A stretch of DNA of 21,192 bases, from assembly GCA_005798925.1 (NCBI GenBank), contig SYID01000098.1, positions 1 through 21,192 of the forward strand, in the 5' to 3' direction. Shown here piece after piece: positions 14,143-21,192 of this stretch. This DNA comes from Verrucomicrobiota bacterium. GTDB taxonomy: Bacteria > Verrucomicrobiota > Verrucomicrobiia > Opitutales > UBA953. Under the pieces are notes generated by a model. The model saw only the letters and a list, made by a program, of their open reading frames with translations, ran no database searches and had not been told where the DNA came from. The translations under genes were made by a program, and so were the position numbers. How positions within the stretch are numbered: position 1 is the first letter of the stretch; each line of letters begins with the position of its first letter.

Positions 14143-15648
14143 TCAGCTTGCCCTGAGCCCGAGGATTTTTTCCGCCCGCAGGCTATACTCGCGGAACTGC
14201 TCGGCGTTCTCAGGGAGCTTGATATCCAGGTCGAAGGTCGGGATCATCGCCTTCATCCGCGCATGCCCCTCCGGGCTGGCGAGCAAGGCGGGGAAGCATT
14301 TCTTGATGACCTCGAGCACGATATTCACCGAGACCGAGGCGCCCGGCGAGGCTCCGAGCAGCGCGGAGATGCTGCACGCGGCATCGGTGATGACCTCGGT
14401 GCCGTAGTGGACGATGCCGGCCTGGCCATCCGTCTTCTTGATGGCCTGCACCCGAATGCCTGCGTCGATCAACTTCCAATCCGCGACCTGGGCGGCCGGA
14501 TAGAAAATCCTCAGCACCTCGATGCGGTTCCGCATGCTCTGCGTGCCCTGCTGGATGAGGTAGCGGACAAGGTCGAGGTTATGGATGCCGATATTGATTA
14601 GGGTAGTGAGGTTGTCCGGACGAATGGAGAAGGGCAGGTCGGTGTAGCGTCCCTGCTGGTGCAGGAACTTCGTCGTCCAGGCGGCGAAGGGACCGAAAAG
14701 CAGCGTTTTCCTGCCATCCAAGATGCGGGTGTCGAGGTGCGGCACAGCCATCGTCGGGGCCGCGTCGAGCGGTTGACCATAGACCTTGGCTTGGTGCTTC
14801 GCGACGATTTCCGGATTGTCGCAAATGAGCCACTGGCCGCCGATAGGGAAACCGCCTAGGCCCTTTGCCTCCGGAATGCCGGACATCTGGAGCAGCGGTA
14901 GCGTCCCGCCGCCCGCGCCGACGAAGACGAACTTGGCCCGGTTTGTCCGAACTCGCCCCGTCGCTGACTCCTTCACACGGACTTCCCAGCTCGTGCCGTC
15001 CCTACGCAGGCCGATTACGCGATGTCCTGAGGCGATCCCGCATCCCTCCTGCCGTCCAAGCCAGCTTAGCAGTTTGCGGGAGATGGCGCCAAAATTCACA
15101 TCTGTGCCCCCGTCCATCTTTGTCGCGGCAATGGGTCCGTCGCCCCGACCTTCGACCAGGAGCGGCGCCCAACTCGCGATCGTGGTGCGGTCAGTAGAGA
15201 AGACCATCTCCCGGAAGAAATGGTGGGCCGACATTCCGGCGTGGCGTGCCTTGAGGAATTCAACTTGGTCAGCTCCATGCACGAAGCTGATGTGGGGGAC
15301 GGGATTGATGAATTCCCTCGGGTTGCTGGCCATATCGTTGGCCACCGCGTAGCTCCAGAAGTGTTTCGATTGCTCGAACTGCTCGAAGATCTCGATGACC
15401 TTGGCCACCTTCACCGAGCCATCCGCCTCGCGCTTGGGCGTGTAACTCAGCTCGCAGATACCCGCGTGCCCGGTGCCGGCGTTATTCCAGCCATCCGAAC
15501 TCTCCTGTGCCAAGCCATCGCTGGCCTCATAGAGCTGGATGGAAAGCCGCGGATCGAGCCGCTTCAGCATCGCCCCGAGATTGGCCGACATCACCCCGCT
15601 GCCAATCAGGATGACATCGGGATCTTCAACGTGGGTGGCGGTGGGCAT
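14143..15648 (-). CDS. mqo: Malate:quinone oxidoreductase (EC 1.1.5.4)
   Basis: 501 residues, the normal length of the family. It oxidises (S)-malate to oxaloacetate with FAD and passes electrons to the quinone pool, bypassing NAD-dependent malate dehydrogenase; peripheral on the cytoplasmic face of the membrane. The N-terminal FAD-binding strand reads DVILIGSGVMSANLG (11-25), followed by WNNAGTGHAGICELSYTP (54-71), a hallmark of MQO. Later family segments include FVFVGAGGGTLPLLQMSGIP, GFPIGGQWLIC, LLFGPFAAWTTKFL and a C-terminal ASPGASVSVNI. The ATG at 15648 is well placed for the Rossmann strand; no strong Shine-Dalgarno is seen. It stands alone between two decayed gene tails, suggesting it arrived at this site by recombination. 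Confidence 0.96.
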   Translation of the reverse strand: MPTATHVEDPDVILIGSGVMSANLGAMLKRLDPRLSIQLYEASDGLAQESSDGWNNAGTGHAGICELSYTPKREADGSVKVAKVIEIFEQFEQSKHFWSYAVANDMASNPREFINPVPHISFVHGADQVEFLKARHAGMSAHHFFREMVFSTDRTTIASWAPLLVEGRGDGPIAATKMDGGTDVNFGAISRKLLSWLGRQEGCGIASGHRVIGLRRDGTSWEVRVKESATGRVRTNRAKFVFVGAGGGTLPLLQMSGIPEAKGLGGFPIGGQWLICDNPEIVAKHQAKVYGQPLDAAPTMAVPHLDTRILDGRKTLLFGPFAAWTTKFLHQQGRYTDLPFSIRPDNLTTLINIGIHNLDLVRYLIQQGTQSMRNRIEVLRIFYPAAQVADWKLIDAGIRVQAIKKTDGQAGIVHYGTEVITDAACSISALLGASPGASVSVNIVLEVIKKCFPALLASPEGHARMKAMIPTFDLDIKLPENAEQFREYSLRAEKILGLRAS

Positions 15649-15786
15649 TTGATTGGAAGCGTTGGTAAATGGACTGTTAGGAGATGGTCAAGTCGGGCTG
15701 CCAGCGGAATCACTGAGCTGCTTTTGCAAGCAATAACCCTTACTCCCCGCAAGGCAAGTCCGTTGGGGCCGAACACAGGTCAAGGC

Positions 15787-15870
15787 CACCCGCAACCTGA
15801 GCAAGAGCACTGGAAAATGCTCATCGTCCCAAAGCCTGAGCGCGTGATGGTTTTTGACTTTGCCGTTTGA
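15787..15870 (+). pseudogene. C-terminal remnant of a Dabb-domain gene
   Basis: The 27 codons before the TGA at 15868-15870 read HPQPEQEHWKM, then LIVPKPERVMVFDFAV. The intact Dabb protein (6999-7295) ends PHPEHERVKEIVVPN, then LERVMVFDFTV. About 16 of 28 positions are identical, including ERVMVFDF, and the DNA differs mainly at third codon positions. The sequence upstream (15649-15786) shows no further Dabb similarity and no start. The remnant converges on the intact CLC gene; a small TGAGC-CCA-GCTCA hairpin (15868-15880) spans both stop codons. Confidence 0.75.
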
Positions 15871-15877
15871 GCCCAGC

Positions 15878-17044
15878 TCAGGCCTCGTCGTAGAGGCCTT
15901 TGCGTCCGGCGACCAGCCAGCTGATCGCACATGAGACCAGGGCGTAGCCCCCGATCGACCAACCGAAGAGTTCGCAAGCCATGACCGCGCAGGCGAGCGG
16001 GACCGCGCCCGCTCCGGCGAGAACAGCGACGAAGCCCAGCGCGGCGCAAATGCTCAGGGGAATACTCAACAGGACCGCGGCGGCGCTGCCGAGGGTGGCG
16101 CCGACGAAGAAGAGCGGGGTGACTTCGCCTCCCCGATAGCCGGCCCAGACGCATGTGCCGGTCAGGACGAACTTGATGATGAAATGGAGAGGCGGCGCCG
16201 GCTCGACGAGGGCGGAGTCGATCACGTGCAGACCGAGGCCCGTGAAGTCCTGCAATTGATAGAAGTAGACCATCAGCGAGAAGGTGACCCCGGCGAAGAA
16301 GATGCGTGCGTAGGGCTGGTCGATGGTCCGCGCCGCCTCGCGGCGGTTCAGCCAGACATAGAGTCGCGCGATAAGGCCGCAGGCCAGGCCGAGGGCCGCG
16401 GCGGAGCCTAGCCCTTTGAGGTCATAGTTAGCCGGGAGGGGCAGGCGGTAGTCGGCGTGGGTTGCGAAGCAGAGTTTGCGTCCTACGAGATCGGCAAGGA
16501 AGGCCGTGGCGATACAGGGTAGGATCGCCCAGCTGCGTTGACGCACGAACTCCAGGGCAAAGATCGCCGCGGCGATGGGGGTGCCGAAGACGGCCGCGAA
16601 GCCGGCGGAGACGCCGCAGAGGATGAGCGCGCGGCGCTCGGATTCATTCAGCTCGATCCAGCGTGAGCCTTGGTCGGCGAAGGCTCCGCCCATCTGGAGA
16701 GCCGTGCCTTCGCGGCCGACCGAGGCGCCTCCAAGGTGCGAGAGCAGGGTCGTGCCGATGATGGAGGGACCCATGGTAGCCGGTAGCGGTGCGGTTGGTT
16801 GTCTGATCTGGGCAAGCAGGGTGTTCACGCCGCCCGCAGAGGTATTCAGCGGGCCCTTATAGAGCCAGACCGTGAGCAGGCCGATGAACGGCAAGGAGAC
16901 GAGCAGCCAGGGGGTCGATCGATACAGTTTGGTCACGCCTTCCAGGGCGTGCAGGAATCCGGCCCCGGCGGCACCGACGACCAAGGAGACGGCCAGGATG
17001 AGGACGGTCCAGCGGAGAAGCTTCTTCGGGGCGATGGGATCCAT
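15878..17044 (-). CDS. CLC-family antiporter of the fluoride/proton (CLC-F) type
   Basis: 388 residues with about ten or more hydrophobic segments. Start at ATG 17044 (MDPIAPKKLLRW); a longer open frame upstream is not membrane-like and is rejected. The gating-glutamate motif is GREGT (E112), where chloride CLCs have GxEGP. The helix-N motif is GGEVTP (E307, T309) where chloride CLCs have GxFxP. GREGT and the GGE-V-T signature are, to my knowledge, characteristic of CLC-F proteins (E118, E318 and T320 in the studied Enterococcus protein), and the chloride-type GSGIP motif is absent. The expected role is proton-driven export of fluoride across the inner membrane. It lies 159 nt downstream of the FAD oxidoreductase on the same strand. 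I found no clear fluoride riboswitch in that gap. Confidence 0.87.
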   Translation of the reverse strand: MDPIAPKKLLRWTVLILAVSLVVGAAGAGFLHALEGVTKLYRSTPWLLVSLPFIGLLTVWLYKGPLNTSAGGVNTLLAQIRQPTAPLPATMGPSIIGTTLLSHLGGASVGREGTALQMGGAFADQGSRWIELNESERRALILCGVSAGFAAVFGTPIAAAIFALEFVRQRSWAILPCIATAFLADLVGRKLCFATHADYRLPLPANYDLKGLGSAAALGLACGLIARLYVWLNRREAARTIDQPYARIFFAGVTFSLMVYFYQLQDFTGLGLHVIDSALVEPAPPLHFIIKFVLTGTCVWAGYRGGEVTPLFFVGATLGSAAAVLLSIPLSICAALGFVAVLAGAGAVPLACAVMACELFGWSIGGYALVSCAISWLVAGRKGLYDEA

Positions 17045-17203
17045 GGGGATGATCTTATGAAGACGAAGGACGGAGGCTGGGCAAAGGGATTGTGCGGTCG
17101 TCCGCCACATGGTGGCCGGAGGGAAGGGAGCACGTCTACGATCGTGCCCAAGGCGTGGCGTAGCCCCGCCCCTGCCTTCGTTCACCATTCGGCGAACGAC
17201 TCA

Positions 17204-18601
17204 TTAGCTCTGGCGGACCTTGGGGAGCAGGGCGGAGGCTTCGGACCAGGAGACCTCGTGCGGGGCACGCTTGGATGAGACGGCGAAGGCGCTGGTGACT
17301 CCGGCGGCTTCGCCCATGGCGACGGCGTTGCCGGTCACGCGGTAGGACGCGTGGGCGATGAAGTCTCCGCTGATGCAACGGCCGGCCATCATGAGGCCGT
17401 CGACGTCTCGGGCGATGAGGGCGCGCAGGGGGATGTCGTACGGCTTCACCTTCACGCCCATGCTGGAATAAGCAGATTTGTCCTTGGTCAGCGCGTGCAC
17501 GTCGACCGAGAACGTGGCCCGGACGACGGCGTCCTCGTGCCGCGCGCCCCCGGCGACGTCGTTCTTGACCACGGTATAGCGTCCAGCGAGCCGACGTCCG
17601 TCCCGGACGCCGATCTGCTCGGCGGTCGCGACGACCTGCATGCCCTTCCATGGGCCGCCGAGGGCACGCAGGGCGCGGACGAGGGAATTCACTTCGGCCC
17701 TGGCTCGTAAGGTCGCCGCGGTCACGGCTTCAGCGTCGGTCGCATTGACGCCGTATTCGTGGTTGAGCATCGCGAGGATGAGGTTCGCGCGGACCGGGAA
17801 GAATGTGGGCGCCTGGTAACTGGGGTCCGTGCCGGCCCGACGCAGCTCGGCGAGCAAGCGCTTCTTATGGCCGTAGCGGTCAGGATTCTCGTAGCCATCG
17901 CCGAAGCGGACGTAGGCGTTGAGCGCGGCGACATCATCACAGGTCAGCAGGGCGCACATGCTCATCGGCTGGCAGGGGCAGGCGTCGTCGACCCCGATTT
18001 CAAAGCCGTTGCCGGCGAGCGCGCCGACATCGCCGTCGCCGGTCGTATCGATGAGCGTACGGCCCCGCCAGGCCTGACGTCCGGACTTGGATTCCGTGAT
18101 GACACCGACGACTCTGCGTCCATCCTTGATCACCGAAGCGACCCGGGTGTGCAGGTGGACTTTCACGCCGGCGGCGAGGCATAGTTCTTCGAGCAGCAGC
18201 TTCATCTCTTCCGGGTGATAGGAGATATCGTTCACCCCGCGGCCGTTGATCGCGTCGCGCTCGCGCAGACGACGCACCAACTCCTGATTGAAGCCGGGCT
18301 TGTCGAAATCCAGCAGGTAGCCCAAGAGCGAGGACGTCCAGACGCCCCCGAGAGATCCGTGCGTCTCAAGCAGTCGCACCTTCGCTCCCGCCCGGGCGGC
18401 GGAAATGGCGGCCGTGACGCCAGCCGGACCGGCACCGCAGACGATGACGTCGGCCCAGTCGTCAACCGGGAGTTCGCGAGCAGGCTCGACGTAGGTCGCC
18501 GGGGCCGAAGCGGCCTCGAGTTTGCCCAGGGCGCCCAAGGCGCCGAGGCCGAGAAGCGAGGAAGAGAGGAACCGACGTCGGGAGGATGCGGGGGAATCCA
18601 T
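17204..18601 (-). CDS. Tat-exported FAD-dependent oxidoreductase (FAD_oxidored type)
   Basis: 465 residues from the ATG at 18601, chosen because it gives a twin-arginine signal: SRRRFLSSSLLGLGALGAL near residues 7-25. An open frame to 18667 would bury this. After the signal comes the dinucleotide-binding motif DVIVCGAGPAGVTAAISAAR, then LLETHGSLGGVWTS, the TLIDTTGDGDVGALAG segment and, near the C-terminus, LMMAGRCISGDFIAHASYR plus GNAVAMGEAAGV; all fit the FAD-dependent oxidoreductase family common in Verrucomicrobia and Planctomycetes. It should be folded with FAD in the cytoplasm and exported to the periplasm. Substrate unknown. It lies just past the terminator of the NIPSNAP operon and so needs its own promoter in 18602-18670, where I see none that is convincing. 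Confidence 0.9.
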   Translation of the reverse strand: MDSPASSRRRFLSSSLLGLGALGALGKLEAASAPATYVEPARELPVDDWADVIVCGAGPAGVTAAISAARAGAKVRLLETHGSLGGVWTSSLLGYLLDFDKPGFNQELVRRLRERDAINGRGVNDISYHPEEMKLLLEELCLAAGVKVHLHTRVASVIKDGRRVVGVITESKSGRQAWRGRTLIDTTGDGDVGALAGNGFEIGVDDACPCQPMSMCALLTCDDVAALNAYVRFGDGYENPDRYGHKKRLLAELRRAGTDPSYQAPTFFPVRANLILAMLNHEYGVNATDAEAVTAATLRARAEVNSLVRALRALGGPWKGMQVVATAEQIGVRDGRRLAGRYTVVKNDVAGGARHEDAVVRATFSVDVHALTKDKSAYSSMGVKVKPYDIPLRALIARDVDGLMMAGRCISGDFIAHASYRVTGNAVAMGEAAGVTSAFAVSSKRAPHEVSWSEASALLPKVRQS

Positions 18602-18670
18602 GAGGTGAGTTTGGGCGGAGGCCGGGAGAGGTCGAATCGAATGGCGTGTCTTTAATAGACGTAACATGGC

Positions 18671-18698
18671 AAAAAAAAGCCCCTCGGGTGAGGGGCTT
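18671..18698 (-). terminator. Rho-independent terminator of the ABC transporter/NIPSNAP operon
   Basis: On the minus strand a 9-bp perfect stem, AAGCCCCTC-ACCC-GAGGGGCTT, is followed by a run of T (complement of the A run 18671-18678). It starts about 20 nt after the NIPSNAP stop codon. Confidence 0.92.
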
Positions 18699-18719
18699 CG
18701 AGGAAGGCTGGTCTTCGGT

Positions 18720-19505
18720 TTATTTGACCGGGGAGTAATCGGTCGGGACGAGGAATTCGGACTTCACGCCGTTAGGCTGCGCGACCGTGAGCGAACCGCC
18801 GGCCTTCTTCTCGGAGGCTTCCTTGGCGGCGATCCAGGCGGGGTCGGCACGGAAGGCGTCGAAGCTGGCTTTGGCCGCTGCTTCGCTCTCGTGGTGGAGC
18901 AGGTAGATGAGGGTGTTGCCCGCGACATAGGGGTTCTTCGCGCCCTTCTGGTCGGCGGCGAGATTCCAGTAGGTCATGTTGGTCATGCCATGCTTCTCGA
19001 AGAGCTTCAGCGTATGGTCGCGGAAGCGGGCGTTCAGGTCATCCAGGCGTCCCGCTTCGGTCGTGTAAGTGCGGAGCTCGAAGACGCCTTTGCCGTAGGA
19101 CTTCGCTTCAGCTAGGACGCCATAATCCGTGGCCGTCAGGAAGGCGGATTCGACCTTGGTGATCAGCTTGCCGTTGACCTCGGAAGCCTTCTGGGCGGCC
19201 TTCCAGTCCGGATCGGAGCCGAAAGCTTTCCAGGAGGCGTCACGGGCGGAGCGATCGGCATAAGCCAGGAAGTAGACCAGTTTGTTCTCCGTGTTCTTCG
19301 CCGGGACGAAATAGCCGAGGTTGGTGATGCCATGCTTCGTGAAAAGCTTGAGGGTGTGATCGCGGAAGCGGGCGTTCAGGGCGTCGAGCTTGCCCTCGGC
19401 GGCGTAATACACGCGCATCTCGAAGAGACGGGTATCGGCGGCGGACGCCGGGGTGGCGGTCGCGGCCAGCAGGCCGAAGGTGAGGAGGGAGAGCAGGGAT
19501 TTCAT
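18720..19505 (-). CDS. Secreted NIPSNAP-family protein with two tandem domains
   Basis: 261 residues: signal peptide 1-23 (LLTFGLLAATATPASA) followed by two NIPSNAP ferredoxin-like domains at about 25-130 and 140-258. Both repeat the same core: LFEMRVYYAAEGKLDALNAR and VFELRTYTTEAGRLDDLNAR, each followed by FRDHTLKLF-x-KHG. This double-domain form is common in PVC bacteria and is annotated only as NIPSNAP; its biochemical role is not established. The start codon lies 1 nt after the binding-protein stop (TAA-C-ATG), so it is translated with the ABC transporter operon and is its last gene before the terminator. A periplasmic partner role for the transporter or its substrate is possible but is inference. 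Confidence 0.9.
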   Translation of the reverse strand: MKSLLSLLTFGLLAATATPASAADTRLFEMRVYYAAEGKLDALNARFRDHTLKLFTKHGITNLGYFVPAKNTENKLVYFLAYADRSARDASWKAFGSDPDWKAAQKASEVNGKLITKVESAFLTATDYGVLAEAKSYGKGVFELRTYTTEAGRLDDLNARFRDHTLKLFEKHGMTNMTYWNLAADQKGAKNPYVAGNTLIYLLHHESEAAAKASFDAFRADPAWIAAKEASEKKAGGSLTVAQPNGVKSEFLVPTDYSPVK

Positions 19506-19506
19506 G

Positions 19507-20463
19507 TTATTTGAGGAATTGGGAAAGGTTGTCGCGGGTGATGAGCTGGAAGGGGATCATGGTCTCCTTGGGGCAGGGCTGCTTCCTGGCGAGGAGGATC
19601 GCGGCGTCGACCGAGCCCTTGCCCTGGCCGACCGCGTCCTGGAAGACCGTGGCGTCGAGACGGCCTTCCTTGACCGCCGAGAGCGCCTGGGCGATGGCGT
19701 CGATACCGATGACGGTCACGTCTTTCTTAAGACCGGCGCGTTCGAGGGCGAGGAGGGCGCCCATGGCCATCTCGTCGTTGTGGGCGAAGACCGCCGAGAA
19801 CTTGCCCTTGTGGGCCTGGATCCAGTTCTCGGTGATCGCCAGGGCCTTCGCGCGGTCCCAGGAGGCCGTCTGGTGGTCGACCAGCTTGAGTCCGGGATAC
19901 TTCGCGAAGATCTCCTTGGCGCCAGCTTCGCGCTGCAGCTGGGCGGAGGTGCCCATGATGCCGTGGAGCATCAGGACGCCGCCTTGGCCGTTGAGTTTCT
20001 GGGCGATCGCTTCCATCGCGATGCGGCCGGCCTCGAAGTCGTTTGAGCCGATGTAGGCGTCGCCGGCGGACTTCGTGGTCTGGTTGACGAGCACCAACGG
20101 GATGCCCGCGGCCTTCACCCGGTCGACGGCCGGGGTGCTGGCCTCGAGCTCGCAGGGATTGAGGATGATCGCGTCGACCTTCTGGGCGATGAAGTTCTCG
20201 ACCTGGCTGAACTGCTTCTGGACGTCGGACTGGGCATCCACCATGACCAGCTTCACGCCCGGCTTCGTCTTGGCGTAGTCGACGATGGCCTCGGAGAGCT
20301 TGGCGGTGTATTCAGCCGAAAGGTCCCGGGACGAAAAGCCGATGAGGATCTCACCTTCCTTGCGGGCTTCGGCTTTCTTGCAGCCGGTCAGGAAGGCGGC
20401 GGACAGGGCGAGGGCACCGACGGCCAGGAAGGCCGCCGCGGCGGTGCGAGGGGTAAGGCGCAT
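19507..20463 (-). CDS. Sugar-type ABC transporter substrate-binding lipoprotein (RbsB-like)
   Basis: 318 residues. A lipoprotein signal ends in LTGC with lipidated Cys28, so the protein is membrane-tethered. The rest is a periplasmic-binding-protein fold of the ribose/galactose type (Peripla_BP_4): EILIGFSSRDLSAEYTAKL, VDAIILNPCELEAS, GIPLVLVNQ, YIGSNDFEAGRIAME, AVFAHNDEMAMGAL and VTVIGIDAI are the usual strands of the two lobes. The ligand is probably a monosaccharide or related compound; ribose itself cannot be claimed. It follows the permease gene by 9 nt and precedes NIPSNAP by 1 nt. Confidence 0.92.
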   Translation of the reverse strand: MRLTPRTAAAAFLAVGALALSAAFLTGCKKAEARKEGEILIGFSSRDLSAEYTAKLSEAIVDYAKTKPGVKLVMVDAQSDVQKQFSQVENFIAQKVDAIILNPCELEASTPAVDRVKAAGIPLVLVNQTTKSAGDAYIGSNDFEAGRIAMEAIAQKLNGQGGVLMLHGIMGTSAQLQREAGAKEIFAKYPGLKLVDHQTASWDRAKALAITENWIQAHKGKFSAVFAHNDEMAMGALLALERAGLKKDVTVIGIDAIAQALSAVKEGRLDATVFQDAVGQGKGSVDAAILLARKQPCPKETMIPFQLITRDNLSQFLK

Positions 20464-20472
20464 GCCCGACTT

Positions 20473-21192
20473 TTATGAACGGGCCTGACGTCGGTCGAGC
20501 CAAACCGCACCCACGATGATCACGCCCTTGATGACAGCTTGGTAATACGAGGAAACCCCCAGCAAATCCAAGCCGTTGTTGATGACCCCGATGAGCAGCA
20601 CGCCCAACAAGGTCCCGGTGATCGTGCCGACCCCGCCGGCGAGGCTCGTGCCGCCGATGACCACCGCCGCGATGGCGTCGAGCTCGTAGGCCTGCCCCGC
20701 GTTGGGCTGACCCGTGGTGATGCGCGCGGCCAGGACCACGCCGGCCAGGCCGGTGAGGAGTCCGCAGAGTCCGTAGGCGAAGAGTTTGACGCGTTCGACC
20801 GGGACGCCGGCCGCGCGGGCGGCGTTCTCGTTGCCGCCGACCGCGTAGATGTGGCGACCGAGGCGGAAGTCACGCAGGAAGAACCAGGCGGCGAGAGCCA
20901 CGCCGGCGAAACAGAGCACCGGGATAGGGAGGCCGAGGAAGTCGCCGGCAAGGGCGGTCAGCTCGTCCGACATGTTCGCGACCGGTCGGCCGCCGCTGAC
21001 GATGAGCGCCAGGCCGCGGGCGATGGTCATCATCCCGAGCGTGACGATGAACGGAGCGACGCCGCCGCGGGTCACGAGGACGCCGTTGACGAGCCCGCAG
21101 GCGGCGCCGGTGAGCAGGCCGACGGCGATCGGGACGAAGACCGGATGCTCCCCCGGATGGGCGAAGGTCGCGCAGGCGACGCCGCTGAGGGC
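20473..21192 (-). CDS. ABC transporter permease (RbsC-like; 5' end outside window)
   Basis: The frame is open from the right edge to the TAA at 20473-20475 (239 residues seen, with the start beyond 21192). It is a polytopic membrane protein of the branched-chain/ribose permease family: VNGVLVTRGGVAPFIVTLG, the family-typical MMTIARGLALIVSGGRPV, YAVGGNENAARAAGVPV (the conserved cytoplasmic coupling region), then AVVIGGTSLAGGVGTITGTL and GVINNGLDLLGVSSYYQ. It should pair with the adjacent binding protein and an ATPase that presumably lies further right. The first internal GTG (21075) is not the true start, because homologous membrane segments continue upstream to the edge. Confidence 0.93.
   Translation of the reverse strand, partial: ALSGVACATFAHPGEHPVFVPIAVGLLTGAACGLVNGVLVTRGGVAPFIVTLGMMTIARGLALIVSGGRPVANMSDELTALAGDFLGLPIPVLCFAGVALAAWFFLRDFRLGRHIYAVGGNENAARAAGVPVERVKLFAYGLCGLLTGLAGVVLAARITTGQPNAGQAYELDAIAAVVIGGTSLAGGVGTITGTLLGVLLIGVINNGLDLLGVSSYYQAVIKGVIIVGAVWLDRRQARS

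Noticed and set aside
15649..15786. A complete second Dabb gene before the C-terminal remnant
   Set aside because: The frame upstream of HPQPEQ shows no further Dabb-like sequence and no suitable start; only the tail is recognisable.
17045..17203. Fluoride (crcB) riboswitch before the CLC-F gene
   Set aside because: Some fragments looked suggestive (TTCGCC, GAATGG), but the conserved pairing and the CUGAUG-like segment could not be placed.
18978..19395. Near-identical DNA segments in the NIPSNAP gene as a possible repeat element
   Set aside because: They encode the same position of the two tandem NIPSNAP domains and are explained by domain duplication.

Overview
This is a GC-rich window from what looks like a member of the PVC superphylum, most likely Verrucomicrobiota; the exact lineage cannot be read from it. 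The signs are a giant PVC-type dehydrogenase/HEAT/CxxCH cytochrome protein, two secreted sulfatases behind an ECF sigma factor of the Rhodopirellula/Verrucomicrobium type, secreted NIPSNAP, Dabb and YHYH proteins, and a Tat-exported FAD oxidoreductase. The lifestyle suggested is degradation of (probably sulfated) polysaccharides. No tRNA, rRNA, CRISPR array, integrase or transposase was seen.

Layout. 1-1643: a PEP-hydrolase-family TIM-barrel gene (cut by the left edge) diverging from an AraC-type regulator. 1744-7295 (+): a 1707-residue exported protein with a ThuA-like domain at each end, a beta-propeller, HEAT repeats and a c-type haem site, followed by a long heptamer-built inverted repeat and a small Dabb protein. 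13950 down to 7308 (-): a tightly coupled operon of ECF sigma factor, membrane anti-sigma factor, sulfatase with canonical active site, sulfatase with altered active site, and a YHYH/PEBP fusion protein. Two junctions are ATGA stop/start overlaps; the others are 20 and 4 nt. 14031-15870: malate:quinone oxidoreductase, bracketed by two decayed gene tails. 15878-18601 (-): a CLC(F)-type fluoride/proton antiporter and a Tat-signal FAD oxidoreductase. 18671-21192 (-): the end of a sugar-type ABC transporter operon (permease cut by the right edge, lipoprotein binding protein), a secreted double-NIPSNAP gene coupled to it, and a clear rho-independent terminator.

How the genes fit together. The sigma/anti-sigma pair probably senses an envelope or substrate signal and switches on its own operon, which exports two sulfatases and the multidomain YHYH protein. 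The giant cytochrome protein next door is the kind of exported dehydrogenase that usually accompanies carbohydrate oxidation in these bacteria. Four of these exported proteins carry Gly-Lys runs (GGKGGK type), as a linker, a tail or an active-site-loop insertion, which suggests a shared physical property such as binding anionic polymer or a surface.

Most notable observations: (1) the shared Gly-Lys tracts, including one inside the sulfatase DNGG loop; (2) a sulfatase whose GKWHLG catalytic motif reads GMWNLG; (3) mqo flanked by a C-terminal remnant of a CLC gene on one side and of a Dabb gene on the other, although intact relatives of both lie in this window; (4) the 27-nt heptamer inverted repeat before the Dabb gene; (5) the two-ThuA giant protein and the YHYH-PEBP fusion.
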